DNA from: Setaria digitata
Lineage: Eukaryota > Nematoda > Chromadorea > Rhabditida > Setariidae
Length of the DNA: 46,087 bases
NCBI GenBank assembly: GCA_003640385.1
Contig: RCAB01000482.1
Span: forward strand, 1-46,087
Direction: 5' to 3'
Both the position numbers and the translations under genes were made by a program. Every line of letters starts with the position of its first letter. Positions within the stretch are counted from its first letter, which is position 1. Below the pieces are notes generated by a model. That model saw nothing but the letters and a program-made list of their open reading frames with translations. It did not search any database and had not been told where the DNA came from. Of the stretch, positions 11,765 to 25,650 are shown one piece after another.

Positions 11765-14700
11765 ATGGGTGATGAAGTAGCCGAATCGTGCGGTTGTATG
11801 ACCGCTGATTGGTTAAATGAACAACTGGCTGATTTTATGTATACATTTGAAAATGATCCTGAGGGAGAATTCATTACCAGAGGTTCACATATAGTAATTT
11901 AATTAATAATTTAATTGTATATATATATATATATTATATTATATATAAATTACATATATATGAATATATGTCACTAAATTATATATATATATATATACTA
12001 AAGTAATAAATTATAAAGTTATGATTCATGTCAAAGTGATAATTACTCCTTGAGACTGAGTTTTTGTTCCAGAGATGACTAGCATGAAAAAAAGTTTTGG
12101 ATTTAGATTTAATTCAACCTGCGAATAATATGACAGAAATTAACGAAGGTAAATTTTCTCGGAAGTTATGCAGGATTAAATTCTTCAAAATTTTAGCAAT
12201 TTTTTGAAATTTAATTTATAATTTTGCTCATTTGGTGTATTCAATGATTTAATTTTAAGCAAATAATTTGTGCAAACAATATCGCAAAACAGGTGAGGAT
12301 TTTGTTAGTGAATTGATCGCATTTGCTACCAATCAAAAACAAACACATATCGATTATTTAATTTTGGATGCTTTCGAACAAATGGTAAGTTAACATTACT
12401 TAATTGCTGTGGCAAATGGTGAGAAAATGTTTTACGTAAATTTTTGATAGATTTAGCAGGAAAAAGAGGAAATACAATTACAGGATTTTACATGGAGTTA
12501 GATTTTTTGGAATTTCATCTTTTATTTTTGTTACGATGACTCTTTTTCTTTTACACCTTGAAAGTTTAATTTAATATTTTTGGACCTTTTATAGGTATTT
12601 CACAAAGCTTTGCAGACTAATAAGGACGGATCATTCAGTGTCTCATGCTCAAGGTAGTTTTTAATTTTTAATTTTCCCACTTCCAGATGACTGGTTTGTT
12701 GTAGTTATCAGCTATTTTACATTTTAAAAGATAATGCAACCCATTTGACTGCGATAAATTAAAGCTATCAAATGGTAGTATTAAGAAAAAAAAAAAAAAC
12801 AATTTAATTTTTGTTCGTTACGTGTGATTTCAGAAATATATTTAACGAACGTAATGAAAATTCATGGCTTGAAGATAGTAATATGACTGACAGTATGATT
12901 GTAGATTTTTCAAACGAAAATGTTACTTTACCTGAAAAATATTTGTCCTTTACACCAATCAGGTTTGTGAATTGTTTTATGTGGGGTTTTTTTCTTTTAA
13001 TGAAAATCTCTCAATAGTTAAATTATCTTAATAGCTAATTAATATTTTTGACAAATCTTCATTTCGCATAAATAGTTCTAGGATTTTATGTTTGATTCGT
13101 TCATTATTCATTTCAGGAAATCTGTTCCTGACACTGCGTATCAAAATCGTAGAGATTCAGGAAAGATTATCCTCAAAGTTACTGGGAAAAATTTTACCTT
13201 AAAACAGAATGATACGATTGGAAGTAGCAGTTTACGTAAGGTGGTTGTAGAAAAAGCATACACTGATAACTATAAAAATTTGATACGATTTGGTGGTGAG
13301 AAAGATATAGGGCAAGCAGAAGGTATTTTTTTTTTTTCATCTTTACTTAATCGTATACTATTTATGGGTAAGTGGGGGTTTATGAACAGAAGTTATAGTG
13401 TATATCTACATTCCGTTAGTATCTTAAAAGTTATGATTAAAAGAATTATAGATTTCGTGTTAATGATGAACTATAATTGATAATCGACAAATTATAGTTC
13501 TGATAAAATAAAATTGTTCTTTTTGTTCTATCAGGCTCATCAATCAATTATTAGTACTCCCTCCATTCGAAGCTGTTTCAAGTGGTAAACATGTCGTGGT
13601 AGTCATAGCAACTCTAATAAATGGCTAATTAAAAGTGAAAAGAAATATTTCGTGTATTTTGCATTTAAAGAAAAAAAAATTCTTGTATGAAGTCTTTACT
13701 AAAGTTACGTATAATTATTTTATTCGTCATACAATTTAAGCAATTATTTCACGAGTTCAAAATTTATGCAACATAATCAAGGAAGAAAATAAAGCATTGG
13801 CTGATGATGAACAAATTGATTTCTTATCATCGGTATGTCTTTTTTAAAATTTGCTGTTTTTAATTTCGAATTTGTCATATCATTTCAAATAAGAACTCTT
13901 TCCACTAAAAACTATTTACTTAGGCCAAATTACGTTCTCTAATTTTATTTTAATGTAAAAGCATTTGTTCAGGAAGATCGAATGAATAATTTATTTTGCA
14001 AATTCAGACCGTACTTTGGGGCTTCATCGTGAATGGTACTGAAGATCGATTAGATGCCTCAAATTGCTCACTGCAGTGCATTGATGAAAATGCAACTGTT
14101 ATAAAGCTTGATTTGAACAATCTTAAAACTTACTCTGTGTTTCCTGGAAAGGTAAGTTAAAATCTTCACTGCTCTACCTATTGCAGAATCACCACAGTCA
14201 CTGTTTGCCGATAAATCATTCATATAGCTTAGCACTATCGTTTGTAATAACTAAGAATTAAGTTGAAATCGGTACTTTTAAACTATAATAAACATATCTC
14301 GATTTACTTTATCATAGATTCATTTCGTCTTACCAATCTCATCATTTCGGTAGTAATTTTTCATGAATTTTCTGTTTCGACAGTTTAAAAAAGGAATTTT
14401 TAAACTTTTCCTCAAAATTTAGCTGTTAATTGTTAATTTAGGTTGTCGCTCTTCGTGGAACTTTTGTTAGTGATGTATTTGTCGCTGATGAAATTTTCGA
14501 GCCGAAAGAACCACTGATTTCATCTCTTCAGAAACAATCAAATATTGGTAAATCCTTGCATTTATTCTAATTTCCGTCGATATTTTAGAATGATCCAGTA
14601 TTGATAATTAGCGGCCCATCTTAATGTTAAACAATATTCTCTATATTCATTCTAGGCATTGTATCGGACCGTTAAAATAATGTTTTTAAAGGTAATCATT

Positions 14701-17026
14701 TCGTAGGTATTGTAAGAATGCAACTTGATATATTCCGGCACCTATTGTAAGTAAGATATTTTGAGATACTTTCAGTATTAGGAGCGTAAGTACAGCTGAC
14801 CGTATTACTGATTGCTATCCGGAAAAGAAATAAAAGGCATAAATTGAGGCTTAAAGCATTCTTTTTCAGATTTACTTCATGTTTGGTGTGCTTGTGGGCC
14901 ATTTACTTCTGCTAAAACTCTGTCTTATGAACAACTTTGCGATCTACTGGAGTTAGTAAGAAAAGAACGACCTGATATCTTAATATTGGCAAGTGCTAGA
15001 TATTTATTATCCGGCATTTGGAAAATGCTATGTTTTTTTTTTTTCTAAATTTTAAACTTTAGATTGGGCCATTCATTGATCGAACGAGTTCAGCCGTAAA
15101 GTCAGCACAGTGTTGTTACACATACGACGAATTTATGGATATGCTACTTGCGAAAATTGATAATGCCTTATCAGAGTTTGTTCTTTACCAAAACGCAGGA
15201 ATTGTCGCATGAGTTTGAGTAACATTACTGTACTATTAGCACAAGCAAGCAAAGTTTACCTTTTTGTTTTATGGACCAAGGCATTAAAAAAGTCACAATC
15301 TTTGATTTGTAACGAAGATTTCAGATTGGAGATCATTACTGGAGGGGAAACGGAAAACGTGCTTATATAGCCATCGAGATAAAAATTTGAAACTTCGCTT
15401 ATATAAAAATGCTTATCGGAGATAGAAGTAGTCCTAGAATTTCGGACAACATATTTTCGTGTAGTGAAAAATCTATTTCTATTATTTTCAGTACTGATGT
15501 TCAATTATTGATAGTTCCAAATGGAAGAAAGGATGCCACATTGCGACCATCCTTCCCGACTGCACCATTTAATTTATTTAAACAGCGAAAGCAACAATTA
15601 AGCAAGGTCATCCATCTATTTTCTCGCATAGTTTCTTAACGATTTTTATAGAAGCTTTTGAAATTCATTTACCAACTCACTTTTCTTTTACTTGTCATTT
15701 TGAAATGCACACTGGCAGAATGATATGCTAAAAGATGCTAAATTCTGTCCTTTATTTAACGGTAAACCCGATTAATATGAAAGATGATATTTCGAGTTGC
15801 AAATTCTTGCTATTTTACAATTTTTGGTTCCGATCTTATTTTTGCCTCTTATTAAGTCTAATATAGATAATGCCGCTACTTTACAGAATATATTGCTCTT
15901 ACCGGACCCTGCTATTATTCGAATTGCTGGTGTTGAATTTGTTATAACAGCATCTGAAATTATCCAGCATTTAGGGAGAGATGAAATTGGCCGTTGTGAA
16001 GACCAGGATCGGATGTCTCGACTTGTTCGAGATTTGTTCAGGTATCACTAATACTACACAATACTTCATATAATTCCAACTCGTCTTATTAATATAATTA
16101 ATCAACGAAAATTTTTAATTTGAATCAAAATTAGGTCCTAAATTCCTTACCAATCTTCACTACATCTTTTATATTTATGGTTTAGATCCGTAATTTACTG
16201 TATAGTTTTTTATGGTGGAATAAGATAATCAAGTTCCTCATTGCTGTTAGATATCTTAGGCATGACTTGATTGACGAGATAGTTCATAGTGTTAGAGCTC
16301 GTTTTTTTTCATTTCATATTTCTTTCATCTGTCTTTAACTCTAAGAGATTTAGCTTTTTACTTATGGCGATAGATGCACTCATGTAAGGGAGGACCGAAT
16401 AATATTATATGTAAAATAAGTTCAAACTACATCATACATAACATGTGCACGTTAGAATGTTACTGCTTTCTGAAGAAAAAAAGTTTAATTTTTTTGTTCA
16501 TATTTTCCACCAGATTTCCATTTTAAAATTGGAAATAAAATTTCGTCTATATGTTTTAGCCGAATATAATCATTTCAGACAGCGCTCCTTGTACCCATTA
16601 TATCCAGCAAATGATGATATTACCTATCGACTTCGTGAAGCCATCAAACGCACTTCTCTTCTTGCTATACCACATGTTGCTATTTTGCCATCTATGCTCG
16701 CACCCACCGTTAAGGTACTGTCTTAGCAATTTTAGGAATTATTACCGAACAAACATAATACAAATAGCTGCCAGTACTACCAAACTACCATAATCTTTCT
16801 TCCATGTAAAATATAAATGAATACTGATGGTTAGCAGAGCTTTCAAAGGAACTAATTATAACAGGTAGTTTGTGGTTCTGTATTTGTGAATACGAACGTA
16901 TTAGTGCGTGGAAGCAGTGGTACATATATGAAACTGAAAATTGATCTCAGAAAGACTGATATGACGAAGGCTAATTCGCATATATCAATTGCTGATTTTT
17001 GTGAAGTACAAATTGTGCAACTCTAA
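11765..17026 (+). CDS. div-1: DNA polymerase alpha subunit B (POLA2 / DIV-1), 16 exons
   Basis: Exons are 11765-11882, 12107-12148, 12293-12384, 12595-12653, 12834-12962, 13117-13322, 13741-13832, 14008-14151, 14442-14547, 14870-14988, 15063-15175, 15492-15606, 15719-15761, 15867-16041, 16579-16714 and 16865-17026: 616 residues (human 598). This is the non-catalytic B subunit that tethers primase and polymerase alpha for primer synthesis at origins. Diagnostic blocks are TYSVFPGKVVALRGTF (OB fold), then WCACGPFTSAKTLSYEQL, DILILIGPFIDR, VPNGRKDATLRPSFP and QRSLYPLYP, ending ADFCEVQIVQL. The phosphoesterase-like domain is expected to be inactive, as in all B subunits. The start follows TTTACAG by four bases. 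The intron after exon 10 uses a GC donor (TTG|GCAAGT); no GT donor keeps the conserved GPF block in frame. The N-terminal helical region is poorly conserved, so exons 2-7 are less certain. Confidence 0.93.
11917..11998 (+). repeat. TA-rich simple repeat in POLA2 intron 1
   Basis: Alternating TA stretches (about 11917-11946 and 11979-11998) separated by TATA-rich DNA lie in intron 1 of the POLA2 gene. No coding signal overlaps them. Confidence 0.7.
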
Positions 17027-17569
17027 ATTTAATATGTGTTTACTGCTTTATATTTTCTTTATGTTTCCATGTTTCCAAAGGCTAATAAATTTCTTATATA
17101 TCAGTGGACGATTGCAAGAGTTGTCTTTTATTGCCTTTTTTTTCGCTTTTTCATTAATCCACAAACTGATAGTAAAAGAAGTTCCCACCCACAGGAACTT
17201 CTGTACTTGCAATCCAAGAATTTGTCAAGAGATATATTTAGTGAACAAAGCTCACTTGCAATAATATTTACCGCTGTTTCAGCATAAGATGAAATGCAAT
17301 GTTTCGTCACGAGTTATTTGTTCCTTTCGAGAACACAGTAATTTAAAATATTTCTCAATAAAAAATACCCAGCACTTGTATTTATAAACATAAACTATCC
17401 CCTTATCCCCAAGCTCACTGCACTAGGATAGGAACAACATTCATAGTAGCAGCTGCTTTTATTTTGACTACTTTCTGTAGTAAATCAAAAAAAAAACCTG
17501 AGAATAAATTTGAAAAAAAAAAGTATAAATAAAAACACGATATCAACAAGTTTACTATAACAAGAATTT
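17027..17569. other. Convergent 3' flanks of POLA2 and SFSWAP genes
   Basis: The two genes end tail to tail with 543 bp between stop codons. An AATAAA at 17357-17362 on the plus strand is about 330 bp past the POLA2 stop. A minus-strand AATAAA (TTTATT at 17458-17463) is 107 bp past the SFSWAP stop. The candidate 3' ends therefore come close together or overlap slightly. The overlapping open frames here show no family resemblance. Confidence 0.55.
17458..17463 (-). terminator. Poly(A) signal of the SFSWAP gene
   Basis: TTTATT on the plus strand reads AATAAA on the minus strand, 107 bp downstream of the SFSWAP stop codon. Confidence 0.45.
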
Positions 17570-20500
17570 TCATCTGCTTTCATCAACACTACTGCGTGAT
17601 GATCGATGCCTTCGTTTCTTTTTTTTCTTCCTCTTTGAGGCTTTTCGCTCAGATGAAGTAGAACTCTCCCGCGATCTAAAATTTAATTTTGAAATAGTCC
17701 AGCTAATTATATGTTATATTAGGTTACAGAATTTGAGAAAATAGTTTTTTACTGTGCTACAAATGAGATAAAGCATTTGGTTGACTAAAGTTATGATTTA
17801 TAGAAGCAGGAATCATAAAAATAAATTGTAATGAAAATATTTTTGCCAAACTTGAAGGAAGATTGATGGGGTTAAATAAAAAAAATACTTTTGGTTATAG
17901 CAAATAATATTAGACCTTCTATGACGTTTGCTTGATTTACTGCTACTACTGTGTTCATCTAGAAGTCGAATGTCGTCGTGTTTTTCTTCTCGCTTCTTCT
18001 TCTTTTCCTTTTTATGATGGTGACTTTTTGAATACCTCGAATCTTTTCTGAAATTTGAATTTTCAATGTAACATGAGCACCCAAACTTTTGCTAATTTTG
18101 AATTCAAAGATTCCGGAAGGCATGTCAAAAAACTTCAAGATTAATTTCACGGACGAAATCTCTTTTTTTTTTTAAGGAAAGATTACACACATCCAGAAAA
18201 AACAGTTATATTACAGTAGAGGAATAAGTTATCAATACATTATCGGAAGCAAACAGAAATGTGAATAAACAAAGAAATATGATGCATTAAGGATAATAAC
18301 CTTTCTTTAAATGCTTCACTGATCACTTTATCGATCCGCGAATTAATCAACTGGTCAATCGCGGAAGTTGAGAAGACCACTTCCACATCACTCATATCAC
18401 CCTTACTTTTTGATTTTACGGTCATTGATGTTGACTATAAGAGGTACTGACACTAGTTTTCAAATTATCTATTCAAAACAAGCAACTTTCAAGCGTTTGG
18501 AAAACTCACTAGAACTTTGATCACTAAAAAAGATTTAAAAAAAAAAAAAAAAGAAAAAAAATTTACACTAGCACGGGCTTCCTCGTACTTTTTCAGAAGC
18601 TCACTTTCACGTTTCAGCTGCTCCTCATTTTGAGCCCTTAATTTTGCAGCCCGTTTTTCGTTCAGAATTTTCTCCATGAAAAGTCGAGCCTTTAAATAAG
18701 TCCCATACATTTACAAGTTTAGAAGACTTTGCCTTCTGTGTTTATCATTGGAAGGAAAAATATAAAAGAAAATAAATACTACAAAATTACTTTTAACTTT
18801 CGCTCCGACTGTAGTTCAGCTGAACCTTCCACTGCAAGCTGCCCAGAAGATAAAGGAACTGGAGCAACGGGAGGTGGTGGTATCGTTAAACCTGGCGGAG
18901 GAATCTGTAAAGAAACGGTAAGCTCTAAAAACTTGCTACTCATTTATACTTGGTAATTAATTTACAACAGGATTCTATCTAGTCTTACTAAATCTGACAT
19001 AATTAACTTCTTAAAAAAAAATTATTTAATAGTAAAACTCCAATTTTTTTCCCAAAAACTTACATTACTAAGAACACCGGGAGGAACATCAAGTGCTTCT
19101 GTTCCACCGTTTTCGTCATCATATGCTCCAAGTTTAACCGCGCTGCAAGAAGATTGTTGACGGAATAATAATGATCCCCCCCCCCCCAAAAAAAAAAAAT
19201 CAGGACTAAGGAATTAGAAAAAATTAGCCCTTGTACCCCCAAAATTTCAAAAGCCCTGAATTATAAGATTTGTAAAATTTCTCATACAAGTTGTATTTCC
19301 AAGGACGGTTTTCAAAATAAAAATAAATCATGTAGTCAATTTTTTGTGAAAGAAGACAGCCCTCATCTCTCATAATCATAATCCTGTTTCCGACCGTTCT
19401 CCATAAGCCTATCAATTTCTGAATTCTTTCTGCTTGCAGTAATGCCAGCAAAGAATTCTTCAACTGTTCAGCAAATGTTCCAGTCGGTTGAGTTCATACA
19501 TTTTTTTTAATCACTGGGCTGCTTCGTTAAGATTTGAACTACAGTGTTTGAAGTGAAAATGGTATCATTTTCAACAAGCTATCGTGTTAACAAAACTGCT
19601 TTCTTCTCAATAACATTTTAATTTCTTTGCTATAAGAGCAAATTTTTATGAAAGGATTTATTCACCTTGTTGTCTTCGGAACCATTTTATCATCCGTTTT
19701 TTGGATGTTTAAGGAGAAAGAGATAGGGCCCGTTGCTGTCTTCCTAATCGATGGACTTGAACTTTCTTCTCGCTCCTCAGGACTATCCAGAAGTGTTGGC
19801 AATGCTTCTTGCACTTTATTTATCTGCAAATAAATCCTATTCGTTGCTCTAAAGTAGTTAAATACACAAAAACCTTCAAATTTGCTTAATAAAGAAACAT
19901 TATAAGAAAAAGTTCAGGAAGCCTGATATTCGAAAAAAGTCATCATTCAACCTCTTAACAAGTGCAACTTACATCAATTATAAAATAGTATAAACAAATA
20001 TGGGACATAATATAAACAAGGGAAAAAGAAAAGCCTGAAAAAAGTTATGTGAAAACAAGAAAGCGACACTATTATATCACTCGAATTGACATAACAATGT
20101 CTCACACCTGAACATCAAAATCGATCACTCCAACTTCAGAAATATTTTGAGCGATTGGCTCAGGCGTACGAGGTGGATCATGGAAGCCTCTACGACGCAT
20201 TTTTCGATTCATGAAAGGTGGTGGAGGAGGAGGTGCTTGTAACAAGGCAGAAAATGATGTACTTGGTTGTTCACTTATGTCATGACTAGCTTTACAGGAC
20301 TGCTTTATTTCGCATCCTCCTAAAATGGTTTCAAATTTTATACCAAACTGAATAGCCACTGATTTTCGTTTCATAAAATAAAAAGTTAATTATTTTCCGC
20401 AGTGCTTACCCAAAATCTCCATTTCCTGCTTCCCAGTGTTCCATTCTTCTATTTCTGTTTCCCCTGCTATCTAAAAAGGCAAAATTATTTTAAAAAATAG

Positions 20501-23500
20501 CGTCCTAAACGAATTTATTTTCAATATATGGGGAAAAATATAAAAATCCTGGCAATCCTGCTTAACATTATGAAACGTGTGCAACCTTTTGAGACTGCAA
20601 GTAAGAAGCATGAACTTTCTGGTAATATCGAATACGCGAGTGATAATAACCATAATATGGACCTTCAGCACACAAAAATCCGATGTTAAGATCATGTCGC
20701 CCTGTAAAACATTCAGCTCGTTATAATTACATTAAAACAGAATTCGAAAAGCAAAGAAATTAACCTGAAGCACTTATAAATCATAAACAACACCTAGCAA
20801 AATTTGTTCAGCTTGAATTCCGTATCTAGCAACATATTCAGCAGCACTATTGACAGTGGGCATAATGTCGGGTGGTGGTGGTATGACATTTGGTTGTTCA
20901 TTGCTTGGTGGAGGTTCTCCATAAAAACTCAAATACCATTCATAATAATCTCCTTTTTCCAAGTCTTTAGTTTTTTCTGCAGTCCTGAAAAGTCACAGCA
21001 TTTAATCGTAATGAAAAAAAAAAATTCAACAAGTTATTTCTGATGAATACTTTAAATCAAATGGAAAGGTCAGAAAATATTCTGCCAATAAAATTTCTTT
21101 GCTTCTAATTTCCCTGATTTTCCCTAAAATATTTCATATCACATCTCTTCTTCCTCTTCTATTAGGAAGTCAGTTTGAAGAATAACTTACTCTTCTTTAT
21201 TTTCAGCAGTCTGTGTCAATTTTGTCTGTGAGACAACTAGGTCAGAGAGATTCTTGAATAACGATGAATACATGTCATCGGCCTAAAACAATGAAACATA
21301 TTTTAAAAAAATATTAAAGAAGAAACAAAAACAACAGTGGCCTCATTCTAAAATTAGTGAATGCAATCGTTCAATTACCTTTCCCAATTTATAATCAGTT
21401 TTAACTTGCAACTGCTTCTTGGAGGCAACTTCATTTTCTTCCTTCGTTTTCGGACCAATTACCGGAGAGCTACTACCAGAATCAGTTTTTCGCGCTCCAC
21501 CCATTAACAAAGGATGTAGATAATTTCCGCTGGAATCAGATCCCGAATCGCTATCGGAATTAGAACCTATAATACATCAACAAATGAGCTAATCAATGAA
21601 TATAATGTGACTTAGCAATGTAAAATCATTTATACAATAAAGTGTATTAATTCTGCAATATCCCACGCTATGTGAAATAGCTGTTCAACTGTAAATAAGC
21701 ACCTAAAATGTTAACTTGTATTTGCATTTAACCACTAATATATGAATATTTTCAATTAATACACGAAGTAGTAGCCGAAAAGTTGTAATTGCTTCAAATA
21801 TATTTGATGGGAACTCCAATTAAACAACATATGTAAAAAACTAAAAATAGTAAAAATAGCAAAAATTTAATTAAAAAATTTATCAGATAAATCTTGAACT
21901 ACTTCCCGAACAAAATGGAATTTACCAGTATCTCTATTCCCTTTTTGTTTTTGCTGCTCCTCTGATAGACGCTTTCCCTCTTCCAGACGTTTTAGTTTTT
22001 TTAATTTTGGACGGCGCTTTGGAACATGTGGTTTCGGTACATATTTCTTTTCTCGTATCAATTTCGAGATATATTTGTAATAAGCATTCAAAGGATGATC
22101 AAATTCCAAAAAACCAAACTAGAAAAGACAACCTTTTAATATCAGCATAAAGTAAAAAAGGCATGAACTACACGTTTAAATGAACAAATGAACAAAGGAT
22201 GTAGTAACAGACCTGATCTTGATTTCCGCGTTGTTTTGCTTTGATAACTATTTCCATTTGTGGACCTTGTGCAACGACAAATGTAGCTGTACGCTCTACT
22301 ACTGCATTCTGTTTCATTGTATCTGGCTAAAGAAAAGTGGATTAATTTAATTTAACAATTAATTTAAAAGGATCAAATTATCTTTATATCACAAATCTGA
22401 TCCAAATGATTTCTTGCATTTCTACAAATCACTATATAAGCAGTAAAAGCAGAAGGACAAAGGCATCTAAGTCATGCTCGGAATGAAGGTAGCCCCAAAA
22501 TTATGCTTGTCGAAAAGCTTCCAACTTCTCGAAGAATCCCGACTGCTGGTAAAAAAAAAAAAATAGCGAAGTCTAAGAAACATACTAAATTCATTCCCAA
22601 CGGAAGTTTAATATTTTCTGGAGGTTGAAATGGTTCGTCGATTTCCTCTTCACTACTACTACTTGCTTCTTTAGAATTTTCATCATAATTAAATGCAATT
22701 TCAGCACGTTTTCGCTTTTCTTCTTCCTCCTCTTCTGCGAAACAAAATTGGTATTATAAAATAATAAATTTCAACACACAAACTATTAGTTGACTTATAT
22801 TTATATATTCTTATTTCCATGTTACAAAAACTCATGCGCGTCGGTTAACTGAAAAGATAATTTATTGGAATATTTATTTTGTGAAGGGCAATTTTTATCA
22901 ACTCAAAGGCAATTCCCAACTCAATCGACGTTTATGTTGCAATTTACTTATATATAAACTTTATCACTTACGTTCAAGTCTTTTCATATCTTCGAGCATA
23001 TCTTTATATCGTTCTTCTTCGCACATTTCTTCTTCAAGTAATTCTGCAGGACAGTCATATCCAATTTCAGTTTGACTATTACTAGCAAGACAAGCAGCAT
23101 CTAACGCTTCTGTACTTGAAAGATGCAATCGACAGTCATATCTGGAAATGAAGTCACACGATACTGTTGAAATCAAGAGTGTAAAGACATGGAAACCAAA
23201 TTTCAAAAGATATTTCAAAGTTCGAGTTCTTTAACTCTATATCTTCCGCAATTCTTTCTGAAGCCCAGCAAAATCGGACTTCTCACACCATCAAAACACC
23301 ATCAAAAATATTCATCTCACAATTATAGTGCACTTACGAAAATTACATACCACCATCCTGCCCAAACTATTGGGCGTGCGCTATACACCATCCACACCTG
23401 AAATATAAGGAGGAAAGTATGTTAAATAATTGTCGAATAAAATTTCTTACTTTAGCGACAAAAATCGGAAAACTACTACAAGATAGCAATCGCTTACCTC

Positions 23501-24961
23501 TGTTTGGCACTTCAAAATATTGTTGTTTTGGCACATTATTCTTCCCAAAATTTATTCATCCGTCCAATTTTTTAACACAAATATTTGACTGTATTATTGA
23601 ATATTTTTTTACGAGTTATGAAAAAGAAAGGCGTCCCAAATATGGTCATGCGTACTTTCTGTTAGCGAAAAATGATCCTATTATGCACCCCAGAGAAAAG
23701 GAATCAAGAACGAAACAGCAGACCAAAGCACTGTGCAAACGGTCCAGAATATTAAATTAAAATGCCACTGCTGGACAGCTCAGTTCCAGCATAACGTCAC
23801 GGTCAGAAAAGTGTTTCTGACAAAGATTATACTCATAGTAAGCTGCTCCCTACTTCTTGGAGAGAAATACTGACGATTATGCAAAGAAAACTGTTTGATC
23901 AGGTTCATTGCGACACTTCTCTACTTTAAGGCGTTTCCATATGGTCTGTGATTCGATACATAGAAACTATTCAACGAGATGGACGATACCACACTTCGTT
24001 TAGAATATACTGATGATTGAGGTTTCAATGGTTCGCACCACCTGGACAGCTGTTAAGATGACAAAAAAAAATAAGATTATTTCGAAAAATCAAGTAAAAC
24101 CTACCGATAGTTCATACTGCTTATTCCATACAGCCAATTCCGAGCGTTGCGAACCACACATCCTTGGGTAACCTGTTCCGAATACGGAATACGCAACACA
24201 AAAACCTATTACTCAGTAACGCCTTCCATTAACTCACCTATCAATTAGTAAGTGCGAATCAGCCGGATGTGTTATCAGATGTCGTTCTTCTGCAATCCAT
24301 TCTGCGCGTTCATCATTTGCATATATTCGAGATGCATAACCAAACACAAGCAATATATCCTACAAATCCCAGCCATTTAGTTACGTTGCAAATTTGTTTC
24401 AAACAAAAGCATTATTGCTTAGTAACATGTATAGTAACAACGACGTTTGTCGGCATAATGACATCTTACCTTAATAAAGATCAAGGAAAAACAATGAAAA
24501 CAATGCACCACTAAATCCCTCATTTTCCTTCTGCTTTAGGATCCCAACAGCCACACCCCTTCTTCTCCTCATTATTGACAACAGAGCAACACCTATACAG
24601 GGGACGGTCCGGAATATTTCATGATTTGCGAAAATGATCCGATAGTCTAATTTTAACAATATATGTACTACTACTGCACAACTTTGCCAGCCTAGGTTTA
24701 AGGAGCTCACAGTTTTTATGGTAAGCTTAAAAAACTATAGTATGAATTAATATATTATATATAACAAATTATTGAAAAAATTTAAAACTCTGATGACTTG
24801 GAAACTAGTCTTATAGTGATCCTACATTAAAACAAAAAAAATAATAAGCAAATTTACAGGTGAGGGCTAAACCTGGAAAATACAGCAAAAACTTATACCT
24901 GCATATCATCCGTTCCTCGTCGTTTAGTTCCTCGAGAGATTCTTGTATTGTCTGCACTCAT
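17570..24961 (-). CDS. swp-1: Splicing regulator SFSWAP (suppressor of white-apricot), 19 exons
   Basis: Exons in transcript order: 24899-24961, 24238-24359, 22972-23141, 22586-22734, 22213-22326, 21926-22118, 21379-21566, 21191-21282, 20794-20984, 20586-20701, 20410-20470, 20108-20319, 19666-19823, 19064-19142, 18791-18904, 18567-18689, 18301-18434, 17916-18047, 17570-17675. All phases agree: 838 residues. The protein regulates alternative splicing in the nucleus. Domains: DRY_EERY ([23 protein letters not shown]-like [16 protein letters not shown]); SURP1 ([13 protein letters not shown], then [17 protein letters not shown]); an acidic/Ser linker; SURP2 ([32 protein letters not shown]); Pro-rich stretches; a charged coiled coil ([17 protein letters not shown]); and a C-terminal K/R/S-rich tail ending [11 protein letters not shown]. 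The tail is a short RS-like domain. The ATG lies one base after TTGCAG. An additional small exon around 19380-19470 cannot be excluded. Introns 1 and 2 (539 and 1096 bp) are the longest. Confidence 0.95.
23142..24237 (-). other. Long intron 2 of the SFSWAP gene
   Basis: This 1096-bp intron splits the DRY_EERY domain exactly within the codon for R of IDRYD (GATAG|GTGAGT ... TTTCCAG|ATATGAC). It contains a 113-codon plus-strand frame (23419-23760) and a short minus-strand frame near 24100-24180, neither resembling known families. In Drosophila the orthologue controls its own pre-mRNA by blocking removal of the first two introns, which makes this a candidate regulated intron here. Confidence 0.6.
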
Positions 24962-25650
24962 ACTGCAACTTTTTAAACTGAAGCAGTTAAACAATCACAT
25001 CTAACGACACAGGTCAACAATATTCACCTACAACTAAAAAAAGCGAAAATTTGAAACAAGATAAAACCATTTTTAAATGCAACAGCTTCCAAGTATTTCT
25101 AGTTTTCCTAAACACTCCTCCCATGTAACATATTCGTTCTTTCATTTGTTCCTTTTCTCTTAAGTTTAAGAATTTGGAAAATGCACATGAATCATTGATT
25201 TCCAGGTATTTAGGGACTATTGGTCTTTCTACAAAAAAAAAAAGATATGCAATCGAAAATCCCAGAATTTCATGGCCGGAAACAATTAGAAAGACAGTAG
25301 CACCGTTGCCGTCATAGACTTACGATATGAAGAATTAAAATATGCGTTTAGATTAAACGACATAGGCTGTTTATTGCACGTACAAATTTTATTTACTTTA
25401 TCAGTGGTACGAGAAGGAGCAGATCATTAGAACCAAAAAAACAAAAAGAGTTAAATTATACTAAAACCACTAAATTGCATTTTATGACCGATTGACATAC
25501 AATGCGGCATTTCGCCCAAAGCATTATGCAGAACTTTTAAATTACTAAACGTAATTCTGATAAAAGCATTTGAGTTTACGGTGAAAGCCATAAAATCAAT
25601 AAAAGCACCATGATAATTATCCCGGTAGTGATGGAGCAAATCCGTTAAAA
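24962..25650. other. Spacer between the GCP5-like gene and SFSWAP
   Basis: 689 bp separate the stop of the upstream minus-strand gene (25651) from the SFSWAP start (24961). It contains the presumed 3' UTR of the former; TTTATT at 25388-25393 is a minus-strand AATAAA. The open frame at 25451-25675 is 3' UTR read in a different frame from the terminal exon. The spacing is long for a typical nematode operon but the tandem arrangement leaves this open. Confidence 0.4.

Noticed and set aside
19224..19463. Additional SFSWAP exon around 19380-19470
   Set aside because: No donor keeps it in frame, and the flanking exons 19666-19823 and 19064-19142 join directly in phase; left out but not excluded.
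23419..23760. 113-codon plus-strand frame
   Set aside because: It lies antisense in a clearly defined SFSWAP intron and shows no family resemblance.
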